A stretch of DNA of 28,314 nt, taken from assembly GCA_017508895.1 (NCBI GenBank), contig JAFWRA010000078.1, positions 1-28,314 of the forward strand, in the 5' to 3' direction. This document shows positions 7,469-16,344 of the stretch, in pieces. The stretch's first letter is position 1, and every line of letters starts with the position of its first letter. Origin of the DNA: Bacteroidales bacterium (GTDB lineage Bacteria; Bacteroidota; Bacteroidia; Bacteroidales; F082). The notes under the pieces are model-generated. The model searched no databases. It was not told the DNA's origin and was given only the letters and a program-made list of their open reading frames with translations. A program made the position numbers and the translations under genes.

Positions 7469-8014
7469 ATGGTGATTATCTTCAACAAGCCCTTTGGCGT
7501 ACTCAGCCAGTTCACTCCCGAGGCCGGACATCGCGCCCTCGACGAGTTCGGTTTTCCTCCTAATGTGTATGCCGCAGGCCGCCTCGACCACGACAGCGAG
7601 GGTGCCTTGCTCCTCACCGACAACGGACCACTCATTAAGAAGCTACTCGACCCGAAGTTCGAGCATCCTCGCACTTATCTTGCCCAAGTCGATGGACAAA
7701 TCACGCAAGAGGCGGTCAACCAATTGAAAAGAGGTGTGACCATCAAAGGCTACCGCACCAAACCCTGCCAAGCGGAAATCGTGGAAGCACCCGAAAACCT
7801 TTGGGAGCGTGTGCCACCCATCCGCTACCGTGCCAACATCCCGACCAGCTGGGTGCGTCTCACCCTCATCGAAGGCAAGAACCGGCAGGTGCGCCACATG
7901 ACTGCAGCCGTAGGGTTTCCCACATTGCGTCTGATCCGCGTCAAGATTGGCAACATAGCGCTGGGTGACTTACAGCCTGGCGAGTGGCGTGTAGTTAATG
8001 AAAAGGTGATTTAA
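7469..8014 (+). CDS. rluE: 23S rRNA pseudouridine synthase, RluE-like (RsuA family)
   Basis: 181 residues. The protein begins directly with the family's first strand, MVIIFNKPFGVLSQF, so it has no N-terminal S4 domain, as in E. coli RluE, which makes pseudouridine 2457 in 23S rRNA. GRLDHDSEGALLLTDNG at residues 38-54 carries the catalytic Asp40. The later motif GKNRQVRHMTAAVGFPTLRLIR is the RsuA-family RNA-contact and core block. It is transcribed away from the OlsF-like gene, with a 97-nt shared intergenic region, and its stop lies 5 nt from the stop of the convergent HExxH gene. The exact target base is inferred from subfamily resemblance only. Confidence 0.88.
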   Translation: MVIIFNKPFGVLSQFTPEAGHRALDEFGFPPNVYAAGRLDHDSEGALLLTDNGPLIKKLLDPKFEHPRTYLAQVDGQITQEAVNQLKRGVTIKGYRTKPCQAEIVEAPENLWERVPPIRYRANIPTSWVRLTLIEGKNRQVRHMTAAVGFPTLRLIRVKIGNIALGDLQPGEWRVVNEKVI

Positions 8015-8019
8015 TACCG

Positions 8020-8574
8020 TTAAGTCAAGTTTTTTGTCGGGTAGCCATTCTCGTTCCATGCGATGCCATAATACTTGCCGAAATACCGTTTGGCATGCCT
8101 GTTGGCGCGTATCTCGGTCCAAAACACGTTGTGGTCGCCTTTACCAAAGGCACTCAGCAGGCTGGGCAGCCCGATGAGAGGCAGATAGAACCAACCAAAA
8201 AGCTGGCTATCGGCGGTATGGCCAAACTCGTGCATACAGATTTGGTTGCCAAGGATATATGCCTCTCCTTCCCCACGCATCCAAGAGCCAGCCCAAAGGT
8301 CGACGAAAGTACCCAACGACACACCCATACCATAGCCACATCCCAATTTCGTCGCGAAGGTGATGCCGCCCAAGGTATCGACTCGGGTGACCTGACCAGC
8401 GAGTGCCCGTGACACTGAATAAAGCCATCCCACAAAGGTCTGCGGAAGCTCCCATGTGAACCTTGAAAGGAGTTGCCATACGCGGCCTATCGTTGAACGT
8501 TTGGGGTCGGTCAGGAAGAGGCCTCGGGTGAGTTGGGCAGCGAGTTGGAAACGGTTATAATGATTAGATAACAT
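8020..8574 (-). CDS. HExxH-motif membrane-associated hypothetical protein
   Basis: 184 residues from the ATG at 8574; the longer frame would begin upstream of the TATCTTTG -7 element at 8587-8580, so the inner start is preferred. It has MHEFGHTADSQ with HEFGH at residues 115-119, the zincin HExxH pattern, and a possible third ligand Glu154 in TEIRANRHA. A hydrophobic segment follows the motif (FYLPLIGLPSLLSAF, about 129-143). Its length and motif match small uncharacterised Bacteroidetes proteins with HEYGH/HEFGH before a membrane segment. It could be a small metallopeptidase, but peptidase activity is not shown by the sequence. It is convergent with rluE. Confidence 0.7.
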   Translation of the reverse strand: MLSNHYNRFQLAAQLTRGLFLTDPKRSTIGRVWQLLSRFTWELPQTFVGWLYSVSRALAGQVTRVDTLGGITFATKLGCGYGMGVSLGTFVDLWAGSWMRGEGEAYILGNQICMHEFGHTADSQLFGWFYLPLIGLPSLLSAFGKGDHNVFWTEIRANRHAKRYFGKYYGIAWNENGYPTKNLT

Positions 8575-8579
8575 GGGGG

Positions 8580-8609
8580 CAAAGATACACACTTTCTTGG
8601 GAGACCCAA
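8580..8609 (-). promoter_or_regulatory. Strong promoter with start codon at the predicted +1
   Basis: On the minus strand TTG (8609-8607), 19 nt, then TATCTTTG (8587-8580). Both elements and the spacing are consensus. The ATG begins 6 nt after the final G, so the message should have almost no leader. Confidence 0.7.
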
Positions 8610-8617
8610 AAACTTAT

Positions 8618-8743
8618 AATGATTATTCTCCTATCTACGCCCTCACCACCCAAATTGCCGCCACCGACAAAGAAATAGACCGCATGGTGTACGAACTTTA
8701 CGGCCTCACCCCCGACGAGATAAAAGTGGTAGAAGGAGAATAA
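8618..8743 (+). pseudogene. C-terminal scrap of a restriction-modification methyltransferase
   Basis: Reading from 8618 gives 41 residues ending TDKEIDRMVYELYGLTPDEIKVVEGE and a stop at 8741-8743. This 'DxxIDxxVYELYGLTxxEIxxVE' ending is characteristic of Type IIG/Eco57I-like and related N6-adenine methyltransferases, including PglX-type proteins. The frame stays open upstream for some residues but runs into the promoter of the HExxH gene, with no start and no catalytic region. I read it as the last remnant of a deleted gene. No other part of the enzyme is visible in the window. Confidence 0.7.
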
Positions 8744-8789
8744 AGAGCGTTTGGGAGCAGCTTAGATATTGTATTTTTTTAACTTTAGT

Positions 8790-8818
8790 TTGCGTTTTAC
8801 AAATATTTTGTATTTTTG
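8790..8818 (+). promoter_or_regulatory. Promoter before the hairpin array
   Basis: TTG at 8790-8792, an 18-nt gap, then TATTTTTG at 8811-8818. It fits the Bacteroidetes consensus and points into the hairpin array, with the first ATG 14 nt downstream at 8832. The transcript it would make is either a short mRNA for a doubtful 109-aa ORF or a structured RNA. Confidence 0.55.
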
Positions 8819-8914
8819 CAAACCAAAAGACATGAAAATACCACAGCGGGTGCTTATTACATATCGGGGTAATAGGCATGCAATAAACGTGCTATTTCGG
8901 AATGCTCACGGGAA

Positions 8915-9155
8915 GGCAAAATGCCAGGTCTGCCTTTTTGCAATGCAAAAAGACAGACTTGTGTTTTTTTCCAGCTTTTTGCATGGAAAAAGGCGGACTT
9001 TTTTTCTGCGCTGGCTTTTTACCATGAAAATCGGCAGAAAAAGCGTTTGGTCGACCTTTTCACACGCGCAAAAGGTCAAGCCGTGTTTTTTTCCGGCTTT
9101 TTGCAATGGAAAAGGGCAAACTTTTTTTGCGCTGCCTTTTGGCATTGTGAATGCC
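8915..9155. repeat. Array of about seven hairpins with a 40-bp period
   Basis: Palindromes centred near 8943, 8983, 9023, 9065, 9105 and 9148, with a small GGCA/TGCC one at 8915-8925. Examples are TTTTTGCAaTGCAAAAA at 8935-8951, CCTTTT...AAAAGG at 9055-9075 and GGCATtgtgaATGCC at 9141-9155. Centre spacings are 40, 40, 42, 40 and 43. Linkers repeat too (GACTT or CAAAC, then a T-run, then CCAGC, CTGGC or CCGGC). The remaining gene-free sequence, 8744-8914 and 9156-9203, holds only the promoter and no clear gene. Confidence 0.7.
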
Positions 9156-9203
9156 CTGTAGATCCTTTTTTACCCCAAGGCCTCATTTGAATTTAGGTTG
9201 ACT

Positions 9204-12200
9204 TTACGGAAGGACCATCTTCTGTGTCTTCACGTCGTCACCATTGATGAGGCGCAACACATAAACGCCAGGGGTCATCCCGTTGGTAGAGACGTGGCCC
9301 GCCGCGACTCTATTGATGATGATGCGTCCCGTCATGTCGATGACCTGCAACACGCCTTCGCCATCGACGATGATCTCACCGTTGCTGATGAAGGCGAAGG
9401 CCTCATTGGGCCCGCAGACGGCCTCGTCTGCGGCAAACGCCAGCTTGAAACGTGATTCATAGTCAGTCGTCTTGGCCTCAAAACTGTAGCTCGGGGTCTG
9501 AAGCAAGTCTGTGTCGGCTCCCGTCATATTATCAATAAGGTGCATGTAATCCACCTCCAAGCCCTCGGTGCTGACGCTAATGGTATAGGTTCCGTTCTCC
9601 GTGGCCTTGAAGTTGACAGGCAGTTCGCCCGTGGCACTTCCGATGGTGACTGCTGCCCAGTCTTCGCCATTGTGCCAGACGCTAACACTCGATGTATTGT
9701 CGCTGAGTTTCATCTTGCGCAGGGTGTTGCCGCCGCCAAACTGCACGTAGGCGTGATCGTAGTAGCCTTCGTTGCCCACCTCGATGCGGAAGTAAGCGGG
9801 TTGTCCTTTCGATTGTCTCCCTCGGGTGACGCTATTGATGACCAGATTTTGACCAGGCTCAGTGGCTTGCACAAAGAATCCCTCACCTGGCTCGATGGGC
9901 CTTTCGGCAAGGGCGTATGAAACCAATTCACCATTGCCGTCGGCCAAAAGGTAAGTGGTAAGGGCATCATCACCAATGGTGATAAGATCACCTTGTGTGA
10001 GTCCTCTCGTGAAAGGATTGCCCACCAGGTTGAAACCCTTCAATCTACCAGCGGAATTATTATAGCTTAACGGAATGGTGACCGTATTGTCGGTGGCTTG
10101 CATGTTGCCAGTGAGCGACAGCGTGACCTTTTCTTCATTGGCATAGAGATAGCCTTCGAGATCTCTCAGGGTGTTGAAGTTGTGTAGGCTGTCTTCAGAG
10201 TTCCACCAATAGTGCGTAGGTTCATGGTAAAGGTAAAGGTCATATTCACTTTCCGTGACAAGGTTGGCAGTGGAGACAGGACTGGTGGAAGGCGATGCTA
10301 TGGTGTACCATCTATCGTTGTCTTCATCATAGCCGAGGATTTCCTTCTGCAAGGTGGCTCGCACATTGTCGGCATGGATTAGTTGTCCACCATCGGCGAT
10401 GGTGATGCTACCTCCGTTCTCAAAAGTGACATAGCCCACATTGACGATGCCATGAATGGTGGCCGGTGCGGCGATGACGACATCGCTACCCTCACTAGGG
10501 AGGCCATTGCTCCAGTTGGCTTCGTCATGCCAATTGCCTTCGGTAATGAAGGCGGTTTGCAGCAAGATTGAGGTGATTGACACATCAGCGGCAGGCATGG
10601 TGAAGGTATAGACACCATGGCTGTTGGGTGTGATTTCCGTACCATTGCACATAAGGGATTCGATGCCGAAACCCATGGCGGGACTCACCTTAAAGGAAAT
10701 GGTGACACCCGCTGCGGCATAAAGGGTTCCGTCATGTACGATGAGGGCATCATCGTAACTACCTGCAGCCGATCCATTGACATATTCTAAGGACAAACCC
10801 TCTGCACAGTGGATGGTATAACCTTTGTCGCCGCCAAAGAGGTTGACCTCGGTGCTGGCTGAATTGCTCTCACCGATGCCGCCCAAGTTGTCGTTGGCAG
10901 TGTAGTAATTGAAAAGAGCCTTTTTGATGTTGTAGCCAATGACATGACCGCAACTGGTGGAACCTTGCACCGTGCCACCAAGCACCAGACAATGGTCAAC
11001 GGTACCTTCATTGGAGCCAACAATGCTGCCAATAAACGCAGACCCCTTGAAAGTGCAGTCGCTGACCGTCAATCGGGTGATGTTGCCGTTGGCTCCCAGA
11101 TAGCCGAACACGCCTCTGAAAATGCCGCTTTGGATGTTAATGCCACTGATGCTGTGGCCATCGCCGTCGAAAGTGCCGTTGAAACTAGCATAACGGTTAT
11201 AGAGACGTGTCCCACCGATGCTAGTGTAGTTGTTGGCCGTACCGTCGTATGCTAGGTCTTCGACAAGAAGGAAATACTTGTCGAGGAAGTCCTGGCCTTC
11301 GTTCACACGAGTTGCCAGCTGGTCAAGGTCAGCGGTGGTGGCAATCAGATAGGGGTCACCGATAGTTCCCATTCCTGTTCCATCCCAATATTCTGCGTAG
11401 CGGGCAATGAACGAAAGGTCGGATGTGACGTTGGAGTAGATGCCGTTCTCAGCGCACAAGGGCTCGTAGTCAATCCACTCGTAGCCTTGGACATCGGCCG
11501 GGGTACCCAGCATCCATCCCACAAACTGAAGTGCTCCGATGCGGGAGATGCTTTCGGGGAGCTGGAAGTCTTTCCCTTGCCCCACCGTGTAAGTGACCGA
11601 CTCGTAGGTACCGTCGCAACTCTCAGCCGGCATATACACCGTGACCGTATAGGTCGGCTTGCCATAGCCGCAAAGGGTACATCTTCCTTGATCGTCAAAA
11701 ACATGGAATTTCAGAGCTATATGATCGCAATAAAAACATTGATCAATATGCTTTTCACCATCGAAAATAGCGTAGGTCAGGCTGTCGTGGATACAATGCG
11801 TGACTGCAGCTGCCTTGTTACCTTGGCAAGCCGTTATGCGGTCGCCTTTCCATTGGACAACGGAATCGTTACCGGCACCGACATACACTCTGGCTTTATT
11901 GTAGATACTCAAACTGCCGTTGTTACGGCCGCCATTGCCCTTGCCGATGGCCCGGCAAGAGTTCATGCCACCTTGGGCCTTGACAGTACCTCCGGTGATG
12001 TTGACCGTAGCACCGCTCCCATGGTCACCACCGCCAATACCCGCTCCGCCGAAGGTACCTGAGTGAAGCCACTCTTCGAAAAAAGTCATCAAAGCAGTGG
12101 CGGCCATGCTATAAGCGGGGTTCACATCATACCCAAGGTTGATGAAGGTAGGACCATGATCCGCAAAGTAACTGTATTCGCAATAACCGCCGATGGCATT

Positions 12201-15200
12201 CACGTTGCCACCGTTGATATGTATTTCTCCACCATGATGGCCATTGCCGCCACCGATACCAGCGCCTTTCCCAGCCGACATGGCAAAAATATTACCACCA
12301 TTAATGTAAATAGAACCTCCATCACCTCCTACTTCATCATAAACGGAGCCGTATGAACCGATGCCAGCGCCGTAAACACTCATTGCCGTCACATCACCAC
12401 CATCGATACGAATTCTAGGCTTGTTGTGGCTGCCGATGCCGGCACCATAGCCGTATGATATGGCAACGACCTCACCGCCGTTGATATGGATGTATCCCCA
12501 GTCATCACCCGCTTCAATGGCCGAACTTGTACAATCTCTATAATCATCAGTATAAGCTTGTACAAAACCTCCGTTAATGGTAATCCTTCCTCTAGTTCTA
12601 CTTTCAGGTGCACCTCCATTACCTATACCGGCACCGTGAAGATAACCGCCGATGGCTGTGACGTTGCCACCGTTGATAGTAATGGTTCCAGCCAGACCTC
12701 CTTGGAGAGGAAAGAATTGACAATCCGCATAGGCATAGCTATCTCCCCCACCGATACCTGCTGCACCGGCGCCGCCCTTGGCATAGACGGTGCCGCCATG
12801 AATGGTGATAGGATTGTCTTGGTCTCCTCCACATCCCCCTCCAATGCCTGCACCACTATAGCCCTTGGCTTTCACATTGCCGCCCCAGATGATGACTTCG
12901 CCATTGCCTCGTTCCAAGCCGCCACCGATACCTGCACCATAATCGCCACCTTCAGCATACACATCGCCATCGTAGATGGTCACAACTTCATGAACGTTGT
13001 TGTATTTTCCCTTGCCGATGCCAGCACCATCATCCTCGCCTACGGCTTTGACGTTGCCGCTATATATGGTGACGCTTTGGATGCCACTATGGTCGTAGCC
13101 CCCGCCGATGCCAGCGTTTCTGTTCGCACCTGCCCTGGCGTCGATGATACCGCCTTTGACGACAAAATGCCCAGCCGTTTTGTTTTTCATGCCACCAATG
13201 CCTGGGCCGCTACCAGGGTGGGCATAAATCTTGCCCAGCCCAGCCTCTTGCGCATACACAGTAAAGGTATTGTCCTTCTTAATGTAGATGCCATCCTTGA
13301 CGTTGAGCGTGGCACCGTCCACAAGGATGAGGTGCACGTCGCCAACCATCTTCAAGCATTTCTTGTAGCTGACATTTTTGTAAACCACATACCACCCGTC
13401 GCCAAGTTCGGTGCAACTGTTAGAGTTGCTGCCCTCCAGTTTGGTGAAGCTGGTGCATGTCTTGACCTGCGCTGTCACTACTCGGTTCACTGAATCCCAT
13501 GCGCGATCAACATACGACACCACACTGAGGTCGATATTCAAACGCGCTTCTTCGCCATCCAAAGTTACATAGAAAGTGGCGTTGTCGGGTGTGAAGATTG
13601 CAACAGGGGATGCGGTGTTGTGGCTCGTGAAACCCGTAGTGAAAACATCATAGTGTTCCATGGCAATACCCACATCGGCTCCTTCCGTGAAGGCACCGCT
13701 GACGGTAATCTTCTTGCCACTTGGGAGAAAGACATTGGTACCCGGCTGTCCATTGGTTTTCATGTTCCCATAGATTTGCGGATTGCCTTCCAAATTGAAG
13801 GTACCTCCATAGAAATGGACACCGTCGCCAAGTCTGCCGTTACCAGTGCGGTTGCCCGTGATGGTGCCTCCCTTGATGGTAAGTGTCTTTCCACTCCAGA
13901 TGCCCCCTCCGTTTTCCATAGCGGTGTTGCCGGTTATGGATCCACCGATAATCGTAGTGTTGCCGTGATTGGCAATGCCACCTCCACCGTACTCTGTAGT
14001 CGTGTTTTCCGAGATGGAGCCGCTGTTAAAAGAGAGGGTGCCGACTGAATAGACGTAAATACCACCGCCGTCTTTTGAAGTGTTGCCGCTGATGGTGACA
14101 TTGGTGAGATCGGCCGTTCCATGGTTGATACAAATGCCGCCGCCATTTCGGGCGCTATTCCCCTCTATGGCAACCCCGCTGACAGTGAGTGAATGGTCGG
14201 TCCAAATGCCACCGCCGTCCTGGATAGCTGTGTTGTTGGAAACCGAACCGCCGTAGAAGGCAAGGGTGCCGTAGTTGGTGATGCCTCCGCCGCCATATTT
14301 ATTGGAGGTGTTGCCAATGATGGAGCAGTTATTGATCGTTATCGTTCCTGTGCCTTCGTTATAAATGCCTGCGCCATCTTCCGCTTCGTTATTCGTGATG
14401 ACACCGCCGTTGATGGTGAGCAATGCTCCGTTGTGGTTGTTAATGCCGCCGCCCTTGCCACCGCTATGGTTGTCGCGGATGGTGCCGCCGTTGATGATGA
14501 TTGTGCCATAGTTGCTGATGCCTCCGCCTACTCCCGTGTAAGCTCCCTTGATGATGCCGCTGTTGTCGCCGCTGGCATCGTTGATGGTGAGTGTGCTGCC
14601 GCTGATGACCTTGAGCGCATGGCCGTAATTGGTGGCGCTGCTCAAGCCACGGTCGAGCGTGTGGCCATTCAGGTCGAGCGTGACCGTACGGTTGTTGTTG
14701 ATTTCAACCTCCGAGGTGATGTTGATGTCGGCCATCATCCGGATGTTGGCATCGTTGAGCATCACTGCATTCCTCAACTCGGCTTCCGTGTAAACGTTAA
14801 TGATGTCATCGGTAGTGATGGTGACAACGTGCATGTAGATGTAGTCGCCGCCCGCACCGCTATTGAGGTCGAATCCACTGGATGTGTTGCCATTGGCACC
14901 CAATGCACCATTTGAGTTGTTGTTGAAGTAGATGTCGGTGACCATGCGACCGGGCGAAAAGGCTTCCTTAGTATAATAAAGAAAGATGTAGGCACCACCG
15001 GCACCGCAGTTAAGGTCGTTGGAACCGACTGCGGGAGCGAGGTTATAGGTGTGTCCGTCGTAGGTTAGGGTGTTGGGGTGATCGCTATTTCCCGTCTTGA
15101 GATAGAAGCCCGTGACGGCCGTGCCACTGCTTCCCGAACTTTCATTCGTCTTGTAGAGCAAATAGATGAATTTGCCGCCCGCACCCGCGTTCAGGTCATT

Positions 15201-15368
15201 GTCGATGACCGTCCAGCCCTGATTTTGGAGCTGGGTCTTGTAATCTTCGGTTTGGCTTTGGTCGCCAGCGATGACCATCACATCGGTAATAAAGGTCTCC
15301 GCCCAAACGCCTTGTGTGAAGGCAAAAAGAGCGACAAATAGGAATAGTGCTTTTAGTAAGTTCTTCAT
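9204..15368 (-). CDS. Giant beta-helix surface protein with T9SS sorting domain
   Basis: 2054 residues. Signal peptide 1-23 (ending GVWA). Residues 24-185 hold three DLN-x-GAGG-x-(Y/F)I units (58, 118, 167), the hallmark of an MABP-like beta-prism with three-fold symmetry. Residues about 280-560 are Pmp/autotransporter-like repeats (GGGI..NYG, INGGTI..N). About 690-1150 is a second, different helix built of 'GNVKAxGxxGAGIGGG' units. About 1235-1300 resembles an InlB/Flg_new sheet, about 1320-1480 has GLUG-like units (IGSIVGSNEGTVDHCLV), and about 1500-1580 a bacterial-repeat fold (FTMPAADVSIT). The end, about 1987-2054 (VIDMTGRIII...GMTPGVYVLRLI...TQKMVLP), is a type A T9SS C-terminal signal. 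I infer an exported, outer-surface-attached adhesin or glycan-binding protein. Transcribed alone from a TATTTTTG at 15420-15413. Confidence 0.85.
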   Translation of the reverse strand: MKNLLKALFLFVALFAFTQGVWAETFITDVMVIAGDQSQTEDYKTQLQNQGWTVIDNDLNAGAGGKFIYLLYKTNESSGSSGTAVTGFYLKTGNSDHPNTLTYDGHTYNLAPAVGSNDLNCGAGGAYIFLYYTKEAFSPGRMVTDIYFNNNSNGALGANGNTSSGFDLNSGAGGDYIYMHVVTITTDDIINVYTEAELRNAVMLNDANIRMMADINITSEVEINNNRTVTLDLNGHTLDRGLSSATNYGHALKVISGSTLTINDASGDNSGIIKGAYTGVGGGISNYGTIIINGGTIRDNHSGGKGGGINNHNGALLTINGGVITNNEAEDGAGIYNEGTGTITINNCSIIGNTSNKYGGGGITNYGTLAFYGGSVSNNTAIQDGGGIWTDHSLTVSGVAIEGNSARNGGGICINHGTADLTNVTISGNTSKDGGGIYVYSVGTLSFNSGSISENTTTEYGGGGIANHGNTTIIGGSITGNTAMENGGGIWSGKTLTIKGGTITGNRTGNGRLGDGVHFYGGTFNLEGNPQIYGNMKTNGQPGTNVFLPSGKKITVSGAFTEGADVGIAMEHYDVFTTGFTSHNTASPVAIFTPDNATFYVTLDGEEARLNIDLSVVSYVDRAWDSVNRVVTAQVKTCTSFTKLEGSNSNSCTELGDGWYVVYKNVSYKKCLKMVGDVHLILVDGATLNVKDGIYIKKDNTFTVYAQEAGLGKIYAHPGSGPGIGGMKNKTAGHFVVKGGIIDARAGANRNAGIGGGYDHSGIQSVTIYSGNVKAVGEDDGAGIGKGKYNNVHEVVTIYDGDVYAEGGDYGAGIGGGLERGNGEVIIWGGNVKAKGYSGAGIGGGCGGDQDNPITIHGGTVYAKGGAGAAGIGGGDSYAYADCQFFPLQGGLAGTITINGGNVTAIGGYLHGAGIGNGGAPESRTRGRITINGGFVQAYTDDYRDCTSSAIEAGDDWGYIHINGGEVVAISYGYGAGIGSHNKPRIRIDGGDVTAMSVYGAGIGSYGSVYDEVGGDGGSIYINGGNIFAMSAGKGAGIGGGNGHHGGEIHINGGNVNAIGGYCEYSYFADHGPTFINLGYDVNPAYSMAATALMTFFEEWLHSGTFGGAGIGGGDHGSGATVNITGGTVKAQGGMNSCRAIGKGNGGRNNGSLSIYNKARVYVGAGNDSVVQWKGDRITACQGNKAAAVTHCIHDSLTYAIFDGEKHIDQCFYCDHIALKFHVFDDQGRCTLCGYGKPTYTVTVYMPAESCDGTYESVTYTVGQGKDFQLPESISRIGALQFVGWMLGTPADVQGYEWIDYEPLCAENGIYSNVTSDLSFIARYAEYWDGTGMGTIGDPYLIATTADLDQLATRVNEGQDFLDKYFLLVEDLAYDGTANNYTSIGGTRLYNRYASFNGTFDGDGHSISGINIQSGIFRGVFGYLGANGNITRLTVSDCTFKGSAFIGSIVGSNEGTVDHCLVLGGTVQGSTSCGHVIGYNIKKALFNYYTANDNLGGIGESNSASTEVNLFGGDKGYTIHCAEGLSLEYVNGSAAGSYDDALIVHDGTLYAAAGVTISFKVSPAMGFGIESLMCNGTEITPNSHGVYTFTMPAADVSITSILLQTAFITEGNWHDEANWSNGLPSEGSDVVIAAPATIHGIVNVGYVTFENGGSITIADGGQLIHADNVRATLQKEILGYDEDNDRWYTIASPSTSPVSTANLVTESEYDLYLYHEPTHYWWNSEDSLHNFNTLRDLEGYLYANEEKVTLSLTGNMQATDNTVTIPLSYNNSAGRLKGFNLVGNPFTRGLTQGDLITIGDDALTTYLLADGNGELVSYALAERPIEPGEGFFVQATEPGQNLVINSVTRGRQSKGQPAYFRIEVGNEGYYDHAYVQFGGGNTLRKMKLSDNTSSVSVWHNGEDWAAVTIGSATGELPVNFKATENGTYTISVSTEGLEVDYMHLIDNMTGADTDLLQTPSYSFEAKTTDYESRFKLAFAADEAVCGPNEAFAFISNGEIIVDGEGVLQVIDMTGRIIINRVAAGHVSTNGMTPGVYVLRLINGDDVKTQKMVLP

Positions 15369-15412
15369 TTCGTTGGATATACGATTGTTTTAGTGCTTTT
15401 CAAAAGAAGCGG

Positions 15413-15420
15413 CAAAAATA
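15413..15420 (-). promoter_or_regulatory. -7 element for the giant surface protein
   Basis: TATTTTTG on the minus strand, about 45 nt upstream of the ATG at 15368. No TTG stands at the canonical distance, so the -33 contact is weak or replaced by an activator. Confidence 0.45.
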
Positions 15421-15470
15421 CAAAAAAAATCTAAAACGCTGTCGTTACCAACAATTTACATGCAATTGCG

Positions 15471-15509
15471 GTTTGATACTTGTTTTCTTTTTAAAATCTA
15501 TCAAACAAG
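15471..15509. terminator. Possible terminator after the Sel1 cluster
   Basis: GTTTGATA (15471-15478) pairs with TATCAAAC (15499-15506), and an alternative stem pairs CTTGTTT (15479-15485) with AAACAAG (15503-15509). The element directly follows the stop of the Sel1 gene on the minus strand. The long AT-rich loop makes it a weak terminator candidate. Confidence 0.3.
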
Positions 15510-15512
15510 TTC

Positions 15513-16307
15513 TTACATGCCAAGTTCTGCAAGTTTTTTCATGGCTTTCTTATAGCCTTTTTTTGCGGCATTTCTAAGCCAAAGAATCGCCTTTTCCCTG
15601 TCTTGTTCGACAGGCTCACCTTCAAAACTTCCTTCTAATAGAGCGTTGGCAAGCAAAGCTTGGACATTTACACAGCCGTTCTGGGCCGCTTTCATACCCC
15701 ACTTGATGGCCTCGCTCAAATTCTTCTTACCAAGTCCGACACCTACTTGATCCCTACTATAGATGAAAAAGAGGCTCTCTTGTGCACCCACATTGTCGCG
15801 CTCGGCCAAGTTCAGATAATACCTCATCATGGTTTCACCATCGGTGTCAAGATGCCTGAAATACAGCTCCGAGTAAATCGTGTCCGCAATACACTTTTGC
15901 GCCCTCCAGTCTCCATTGAGAGCTCGTTTCCACAAACGGGGATAATTCCTCTGCTTGGCAAAATAGTCTGTGTTAAAAACTTCCATTGTCTCTACGATCC
16001 CAATGCCTTCGCCTGAAGAGATGTTGGCCAATTTAGCAAGCCGCAGTTGGGATACTTCACGAAAATCACACTCCTGATTTGCTAAAGTCTCGAAACATCT
16101 GGTTGCTTCCGTAAGGTCTTTCTCAACGCCCTTGCCTTCGTAGTACAAAAAGGCCAAGCCATAGACCGCTTCCAAATCACCCAAGGCAGCCGCTTCCTTA
16201 AAGTATTTAGCTCCATCGGTATAATTTCCACTGGTACACAGTTTATACCCATGTATCATGAGTTGTTTTGCTTTTGTCTTTTGATCTAACATGTCGTTTG
16301 TTTCCAT
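15513..16307 (-). CDS. Sel1-repeat protein A
   Basis: 264 residues, no signal peptide, so probably cytoplasmic. Sel1 (TPR-like) helical pairs are clear at residues about 30-75 (AKYFKEAAALGDLEAVYGLAFLYYEGKGVEKD) and about 195-262 (AIKWGMKAAQNGCVNVQALLANALLEG... AILWLRNAAKKGYKKAMKKLAELGM); the middle is degenerate. Sel1 proteins form solenoids that hold other proteins. It is the last gene of the minus-strand cluster, 37 nt after protein B. In the context of a WYL/AAA+ locus it may be a scaffold or specificity subunit, which is inference only. Confidence 0.8.
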   Translation of the reverse strand: METNDMLDQKTKAKQLMIHGYKLCTSGNYTDGAKYFKEAAALGDLEAVYGLAFLYYEGKGVEKDLTEATRCFETLANQECDFREVSQLRLAKLANISSGEGIGIVETMEVFNTDYFAKQRNYPRLWKRALNGDWRAQKCIADTIYSELYFRHLDTDGETMMRYYLNLAERDNVGAQESLFFIYSRDQVGVGLGKKNLSEAIKWGMKAAQNGCVNVQALLANALLEGSFEGEPVEQDREKAILWLRNAAKKGYKKAMKKLAELGM

Positions 16308-16344
16308 GATTGTTGTTTTTTATGTTTAGAAATGAACTCTTTTA

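Noticed and set aside
8915..9155. CRISPR array
   Set aside because: The units are themselves palindromic and degenerate, there are no identical repeats with unique spacers, and no cas gene is present.
8832..9161. 109-aa open frame across the hairpin array, with a good promoter
   Set aside because: Other frames on both strands are also open, and the residues (FF, KG, CN runs) simply mirror the hairpin units; more likely a structured non-coding stretch.
11487..15341. Several long plus-strand open frames (up to 335 aa) across the giant surface protein
   Set aside because: The reverse complement of repeated Gly/Asn/Thr codons keeps the opposite frames open; their protein sequences are low in motif content and follow the repeats.
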